Shown here one piece after another: positions 57,886 to 64,000 of a DNA stretch of 64,000 bases. Under the pieces are notes generated by a model. It was not told the origin of the DNA and ran no database searches. It was given only the letters and a program-made list of their open reading frames with translations. Source of the DNA: Brasenia schreberi (lineage: Eukaryota > Streptophyta > Magnoliopsida > Nymphaeales > Cabombaceae). The stretch is taken from contig JAYKKT010000064.1 in assembly GCA_036023115.1 (NCBI GenBank), positions 8,316,501 through 8,380,500 of the forward strand, in the 5' to 3' direction. Every line of letters begins with the position of its first letter. Within the stretch, counting starts at the first letter, position 1. Position numbers and translations under genes: made by a program.

Positions 57886-59879
57886 TATTTAAATACCATG
57901 TTCATACCAACACTGGCATATCAAAAATATGCTCTTTCTCAACCAATTCATATACGAGTTCCACTTCAAAAGCATAACAAATAACCCATAATTACAAACA
58001 TCATTAAAACATTTATCAATCATGCACATTTAAATCCATCTAAAACAAGAAATAACTTATAACATGGTTCTATAAAAAATATATAACCCTTTACTTAAGG
58101 AGAACTAAGAATCAATCCCCAAATTGTTGGGTCGCTCTTATCACCATCAAATCCTTCAATTTTAATCTTTAAACAATTGCAAATAATTAAAATATTAAAA
58201 TTTATTTAATTATGAGTCTAACCCAACAAATCATATCCAAATCGGATTCCAAACGACCTTAAAATCATCCAAAACCCAATATAGATCCATTTAAGTTGTC
58301 ATAGATCTAAACTATCACTTGGATCCATATCCGATCCAAAGTGGACGAGTGTTTCCATGTCGACACAAAACTTGGAACTACTGAAACAAGTTCTATTTTT
58401 AACCCAAAACTTATTCCAAGACCCAACCTGAACCTGTTTCTGACATGAACACAACATAAAACCCATAACATGATTATAACCCATTTTTACACACAAGATA
58501 CGACCTATCTCACCCAAAATTGTTACTGTGACACGAAACACAAAGACAACATAATCCAGTGTCATTTATAGTGTGTTGAACACGACACGATACGAGAATA
58601 AGAACATGCTCAAAAGAGTCGATTTCACTTGATTTTTCAACGTCCTTTTCACCATTTTCTAGTGATGGTCAATGCTGGCAGTAGTTTCCAAGGGATCGCT
58701 TGCTTCTCCACTTCCGATATAGCCCAACATTGCCCATCGTCATCAGTGATATGACCAAAAAATCTCAAGAAAATAAGAGACTAGCAACTCGGTTTAGGAA
58801 GACATCCAATCATTCAATGCATTTTTCGGTACCATCCGATCACCAAACCACCTAAAATCGACCTAGTTAGTGGTATAGACCAAAACCCCTCTAACACAAA
58901 CCATAATAAGTGAAGAAATCATCATTTTTCACCGAAAAAATGTGAAACAACCCAAAAAACGAAAAAATACATAAAACATACCTCTTTCCGATTGATTCTT
59001 CATCGTGGAAGCACAAGCACCTTTCCTACGATGTTAATCCGTTCAAGAATCATGCTTTAATCTTGAAAAATCATGGTAGGTGGCAGTGACTGCCACCCTT
59101 GCTTCGACCATTGTTGTTTTTTCTTAAGTGGATCCGGATCCAGGTTTGGATCCAAATCAAACTCATACTATTACAAGAAAAGTATGGAAAGAATCAGAGA
59201 CTGAGGTATTTGTATCACGAGCTGCACAGTGAGCAAACCATCTTTGATGGACGAGTCTGTAGGTGTCTCCTGGCCAGCAGATGGGTGGCTAGCCAGGCTG
59301 AGTCAGTTTAGGATTGACTGAACTGATCCAGCCCCTTAGTCTATAAAAGGGGCTGGACGACCAAAGACAAAGGGGTCGAATAGAGGTCTGAAGTCGAGAG
59401 TTGGAGTCAAGTGAAGTCTGAGTTTCAGAGTTGAAGTCTAAACAAGGGTATGAAGGAAAGACAAGCTCCAAGAACAAATCCGACGAAATGGCCAAGGCAG
59501 ATGTCATTGGTGCTTTGTTTGCTGTCGTGGTATATGTTGCAGAAAGACAGAAGGTATCTGTTAAGATTACAAAACAAAGAAAAGGAAAAGCAAGATCATC
59601 CATATACAAACAACAATTCATCTTTCTCCTGTACCTTTAGGTTTGGAATGATTGTAATCTCCCAGGAAAAGAACGCATATCTCACGAACAAGAAAAAGAA
59701 TTCCTGGTGTAGGATGTCTGCTCTTTCACAGTTGGTCTGCCTTCTGGAATTTTACTGTTTCCTTGTTCAGCTTAAGTCCTTTCACGCACCCGTTGGAAGC
59801 TTTGAAGAATACAAATTCAATAACCGTGGATATGAAATCACATGGTTGGAAGAGTCAGCTCCCCGCCCCAGTGTCAATT
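57886..59879. other. Intergenic; left part probably gypsy 5' region
   Basis: 57886 onward continues the sequence interrupted by L8 and may be gypsy leader or LTR, but no LTR ends were found. From 59100 to 59880 several short frames on both strands overlap; none has a recognised motif. Part may be the 3' untranslated region of the gene ending at 59880. Confidence 0.4.
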
Positions 59880-60267
59880 TTATTCTGCTCCAGTGATGGG
59901 GGCAGCAAGAGGGCCAGTCGCTGCTTGAATCTGTCAATTCGATGAAGTCTTTCCTCCCGCAATCTGCACAACAAAATTTTTGCATTGGAAGTATTAGATT
60001 TACCTTCCTAATGCAATCGGGAGACAGTTCAGGCACTAGCTCCAACTCTCTGCCAGACATTAAATCAAAGGCAATACTAATTTGAGAGAGCAAAATCATA
60101 CGATATCCTACTTTGATCATTAGAAAAGCCATTTGAAAAGAAATAATGAAATTCAATCTTCAGCATTTATAAATATGAAAGTCATACCTTGTTCGCACTT
60201 TTTTAGCACGCTTTATATGAAATTGCAGTATCTCACGTGTAGATAAATCTTCAACAGAACCTTCAAC
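59880..60267 (-). CDS. Last two exons of an unidentified gene
   Basis: On the - strand an exon at 60267-60188, flanked by a tttgcag acceptor and gtatga donor, reads VEGSVEDLSTREILQFHIKR then AKKVRT. A 224-bp intron separates it from an exon at 59963-59880 (acceptor ttgtgcag) reading LREERLHRIDRFKQRLALLP then PITGAE and stop. The split codon AG|A joins in frame. The basic, helical composition suggests a coiled or helical C-terminus. I do not recognise the protein, and no upstream exon with the right phase was found to the right, so it may be a truncated gene or one with distant exons. Confidence 0.45.
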
Positions 60268-60569
60268 CTGCAAATACAGGCAGCAAGCATAAAACAGAAA
60301 AATAAAAGTTCTTAAACAAACAAATTGTTGTACAAAAGCTCTCAAAGAAACAACAATAGAAAAAAAGTTGTATACATAAGGAACACGAATCAGACTTTAA
60401 AGTGGAGATAACTTTTAGGAATCCTCTTTTCAGACAATAGAGCTATAACGAAGAGTACGTAAGCCTAAGGCTACATTTGCTCTCATTAAAGCCCGAGAGT
60501 AACTTGCAAGAGTGATTTGTATCTTGAATAAAGGACATGAATTCTTGAGCACATGAAGCTCATACATAT

Positions 60570-60616
<47 letters not shown>

Positions 60617-61435
60617 CACACACACAGAGAGCATGCCTGAAGACTGGGACCCCCATTCTCATACATAATCTACTCACTGACGTTAATAGAAGTCTAATGA
60701 TTGACAGGCAATTACATACACTAACGATGATGATACCGAAAGATACATTTTCTTAGAACTTACAGGCCAAATGTTTAGAATTGGATGTGGAAAGCAAGGT
60801 GGTCAATAGAAGAAAGTAGAAGCGGATAGAGATGGACTTTTATGTTGTCTTGAATGGGTTTTTCTGCATTATTTCCAGCACTAGTAGTAAAAGAAAAGGA
60901 TATACCTTCCATTTTAGCTACATCCCTCTTGTGAGCAGAACCCCTAGTTGCACATAGGGCAGGAATTTGTTTTCTAGAGTGATTGGCAGGCCATGCACAT
61001 GTCCAAACTCTATAGATTGTAACCCACTTGCATGGAAGTACGTTTCAAGTTTATTCTGAAGATATACATGATGGCACTAATTTTCCAGTTGGGAAATAGT
61101 TCATTAATAAATTAGGTTGATAATTCTTCAAAGAACTGAAAATAATAAAGTGACCCAAAAGTATTGTTAACTTCTAATAAGTCACATATTTAGGTCATGT
61201 TTGTTCACACTTTGTGGCTTTCATTGTGCATACTATTGACACGGAATATGAAAAGTTTGCCCCATTGAGAACGTATGCACCTTAGCCGTTTGTTACACAA
61301 CTATGAGAAGGTTGCATGCCAGAAAATGGCATGAAATCAATTGCCAGAGTACAAACTAGCGTTTCCCCTTGGCACAAAAACCAAGGAAATTACAAGAACT
61401 GAAAGAAAGATAATAGACCATTTAACAGTGAAAAG
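60268..61435. other. Intergenic or intronic, no supported gene
   Basis: Contains the microsatellite at 60568-60627. A short - strand frame at about 60965-60905 (CATRGSAHKRDVAKMEG before a gtatat donor-like site) could be an exon but its phase does not fit the exon at 60267. Confidence 0.35.
60568..60627. repeat. (AT)n-(GT)n-(AC)n compound microsatellite
   Basis: An at run followed by about 15 gt units and a short ac run. Confidence 0.9.
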
Positions 61436-61930
61436 TTGCGGTGGTGGAGAGCATATCAATAATAGCAGTTAGTGCTGGAAACAATGGTGAGAGTGGCAGT
61501 AAATGATAGTGGTCAAGGCAGTGACAGCGCAAAGTTGTGCTTACAGTGGAGATGCAGTGTAATGGTAGTTGTAAATGGATGTGAATGGATTGGTGAAGGC
61601 AGCAGCAGCAACCAGTGGCAGTCAAGTCAATGTGATGACCGTGAGTGGTTATGATGGTGGAGGAATGGCAGTAAATCATGATAACATTGACGAAAAATGA
61701 ATCGTGATGATAAACAAGTCGTGGTGGTCAGCAGTGGCAGCGGCGAGTCATACAATGGTGGAGAGATCACGGATGGTGATGCAATGATGGGTACAGATGA
61801 TTCTGTTGGTGATGGGCAGTGGTATAGCAATGGTGTTGCAGGCGATATTGATTAAGACAAGGTGGTGGCTACTTGTGGTAGTGGACAGCCATAGATAGAA
61901 ATGATGGTGGTGGGTAGTTATGAGAAATAA
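61436..61930. repeat. GTG/GAT-rich degenerate trinucleotide region
   Basis: About 0.5 kb with strong excess of ggt, gtg and gat triplets on the + strand (tggtggaggaatggcagt and similar). Long frames here are compositional. Confidence 0.65.
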
Positions 61931-62199
61931 ATAGAATGAGAAACAATAAATAGATCCTTTTCCTGACTAGTACAATGCAACTGAAGAGCTCATTAATTTT
62001 CTACATAAACCTAACTAATTTCCTAAACAACAAAATAATGATAGAACATTTACAAAAGCATCCAAACACAGGCATTTTAAGGAAAGAGTATCGCTAGTAG
62101 AAGAAAATACGGCTTCATATGGATGATAATATTGAAACAACATCAAGATATTAGCATTACATCAAATTCTCATGTCGAGGATATTTATACATACATACA
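61931..62199. other. Flank of LINE L9
   Basis: AT-rich; ends in (CATA)n at about 62187-62202. No gene seen. Confidence 0.4.
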
Positions 62200-64000
62200 T
62201 ACAACAACAACTAAGCCTTTTCCCATACTAGATAGGTTCACCTACATGGATTCTTTGTTTCCACATAGCCCTATCATGTACATGCTGGCAGTTAACATGA
62301 ACTATCTTATTGTTTATTTTCAATACTTTTGTGGTCTTCATCTTCTTCTTTAACATTTTCACAATCTAGTTTTTCATATCTTCTTACTGGAGCTTCCCTT
62401 GGCCATCTTTCTACATGTACAAACCATCTTAAATGATTTTTCTTCATTTTATCATCTATTGGTGCCACTCCCAATTTGTTTCTAATAACCCCATTATGTA
62501 TGCGGTCTTTCCTAGTATGACCACTCATCCATCTCAACATCTTCATTTATGGCAGAAACTTTTTTTTTTTACATATTAACGATTATCTGCCCAATATTCA
62601 GAATAATAAAACATTGCAGGTCTAATTGCTGCTAATAATATTTACCTTTTAACTTTAATGGTATCTTCTTGTTGTATCTTCTTGTCACATAGAATACTTG
62701 ATGTCTCTCTCCATTTTAACCAACATGCATTAATTCTAAGAATAATATTTCTATCACTTTTTTTATCTCTTTTGTTAACCCTAGGTATTTAAAATTTTCC
62801 TTGTGAGGGATGCAATGTATTTCAATATTAATTTCTATACTTTCTGAAGTAACCACATGATCAAATATGCATTTCATATATTATGTTTTTGTTCTAAAGC
62901 ATTTACTTTCTAATGTTTCTCTACATAGTTCCAAATTTCTATTAACGTTTTCCTTAGACGCATCTAGTGACACAATGTCATATGCAAATAACATACAATA
63001 AAATACTTCATCTTGTTTTGACTCATTAAGAACTAATATAAACAAATATGAACTTAAAGTTGATCCCTAATGTAACCCAATATTAACTTCAAAAAAAATT
63101 GTCATTCCTTCATGAGTCCACACACATGTTTTCGCACCATCATACATGTCTCTTATAAGATTTATATAGGTCAATGTGATACCTCTCTTTTCTAAGGTTC
63201 TCCAAATAATATCTCTTAGCACTCTATCGTAAGCTTTTTCTACATCAATAAATATCATGTGAACGTTCTTTTTTGCAATAAAATATTTCATAAGACGTCT
63301 TAACAGGTGAATTACTTCAATAGTAGATTTCTACCTAGCATGAACCCAAATTGATTCTTTGTTGTACTCGATACTTGCTTAACCTATATTAAATAATTCT
63401 TTCTCATAATTTCATAGTATGGTTCATTAACATGATACCCTGATAATTCACACAATTATGGATGTCTCCCTTGTTCTTGTATATGGGTATACATGTACTC
63501 ACTCTTCATTCCTCATACATCTTTTGGTTTCTCCATATTTCATTAGTCTTGTAAACTATGTGATCCCCGTCTCTTTTAGAATTTTTTATACTTCTATAAA
63601 AATATTGTTTGTCCAATAGATTTATCAACCTTCGTACGTTTAAGATTCTATTTGACTTCATTCTTTTGAATATAAATTACGGTTTATATACTTTTTTTAT
63701 TTGGTTAACTCTCTTAAACTAATACTAGCATCTATATGTTTATTAAAAAGCTTATAAAAATAGATTTTTTCATCTATTTTTTATATCATCATTTGCCACT
63801 AAAACCTTTTCATCTTCATCTTTGATTAAGATCCTTAGTTTTCGTAACTCTAGCCTTAGCTATCTTAAAAATATATCTTTCACTTTCTTTTGAGTTAAGT
63901 TTTTTAAACGAATCCTCTCAAATTTTGACTTTTGCTTCACTAGCGACCTTTTTCGTTTCTTTTTTTGCTTTCTCATAAGCCTCCCAAGTTTCAATAGTCT
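62200..64000 (-). mobile_element. RTE-type LINE L9, old copy, continues past the window
   Basis: It begins with the tail acaacaacaactaagcc and proceeds on the - strand through the C-terminal region (62546-62307: [20 protein letters not shown]), RT (63291-63067: [29 protein letters not shown]) and linker (around 63800-64000). Stops and indels are frequent, so it is older than L8. The 5' half lies outside. Confidence 0.88.

Noticed and set aside
61422..61830. His/Thr-rich - strand frames
   Set aside because: Product of the GTG/GAT-rich degenerate repeat.

Overview
This window is nuclear DNA from a flowering plant. It contains split plant housekeeping genes with GT-AG introns, Ty1/copia and Ty3/gypsy retrotransposons, and at least eight copies of one plant RTE-type LINE, plus long AT-rich intergenic stretches and microsatellites. 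The species cannot be fixed from the sequence alone.

Only two genes look intact. One encodes gamma-tubulin complex component 3 (GCP3/SPC98; + strand, 29744-32464, two exons). The other encodes an AHA1-type activator of the Hsp90 ATPase (+ strand, 43833-45448, three exons). An alpha-carbonic anhydrase copy at 27.56-28.97 kb is a pseudogene. Two well-formed terminal exons of an unidentified gene lie at 59.88-60.27 kb (- strand).

The first 17 kb is a nest of mobile elements that can be unpacked by target-site duplications and reading frame. A + strand copia element (D; 1-1827, 10465-10674, 14576-16935) was split twice by RTE LINEs: L1 at 1828-10464 with a 12-bp duplication, and L2 at 10675-14575 with a 9-bp duplication. 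LINE L1 was split by a - strand copia element (A; 5' LTR at 9747-10157). Copia A was split in turn by a non-autonomous LTR element, B1 (4534-7857). Further LINE copies lie at 16.9-19.7, 24.0, 24.4-25.3, 49.2-51.9, 51.9-53.3, 54.6-57.9 (complete, with a perfect long target-site duplication) and 62.2-64.0 kb. The 54.6-57.9 kb copy sits inside a Ty3/gypsy remnant.

The most interesting material is a small family of LTR elements that carries host gene fragments in place of gag/pol. B1 (4534-7857) has two LTRs, a primer-binding site and a polypurine tract, and carries part of a plant DUF21/CBS/CorC-type membrane protein gene. A relative, B2 (about 38656-41992), has a related LTR and a primer-binding site. 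It carries fragments of at least two recognisable host genes, the C-terminus of a solanesyl (polyprenyl) diphosphate synthase and the PH-ArfGAP region of an ACAP-type ARF GTPase-activating protein, plus an unidentified lysine-rich C-terminus. All are in the same orientation as the element. Near the 3' end both elements carry an array of short inverted repeats whose two arms change together from unit to unit, which suggests a structured RNA. I regard this gene-capturing family with its hairpin array as the best candidate for something not yet described.

Coding assignments come from reading translations against remembered family motifs. No database search or alignment program was used, and divergence is given only qualitatively.
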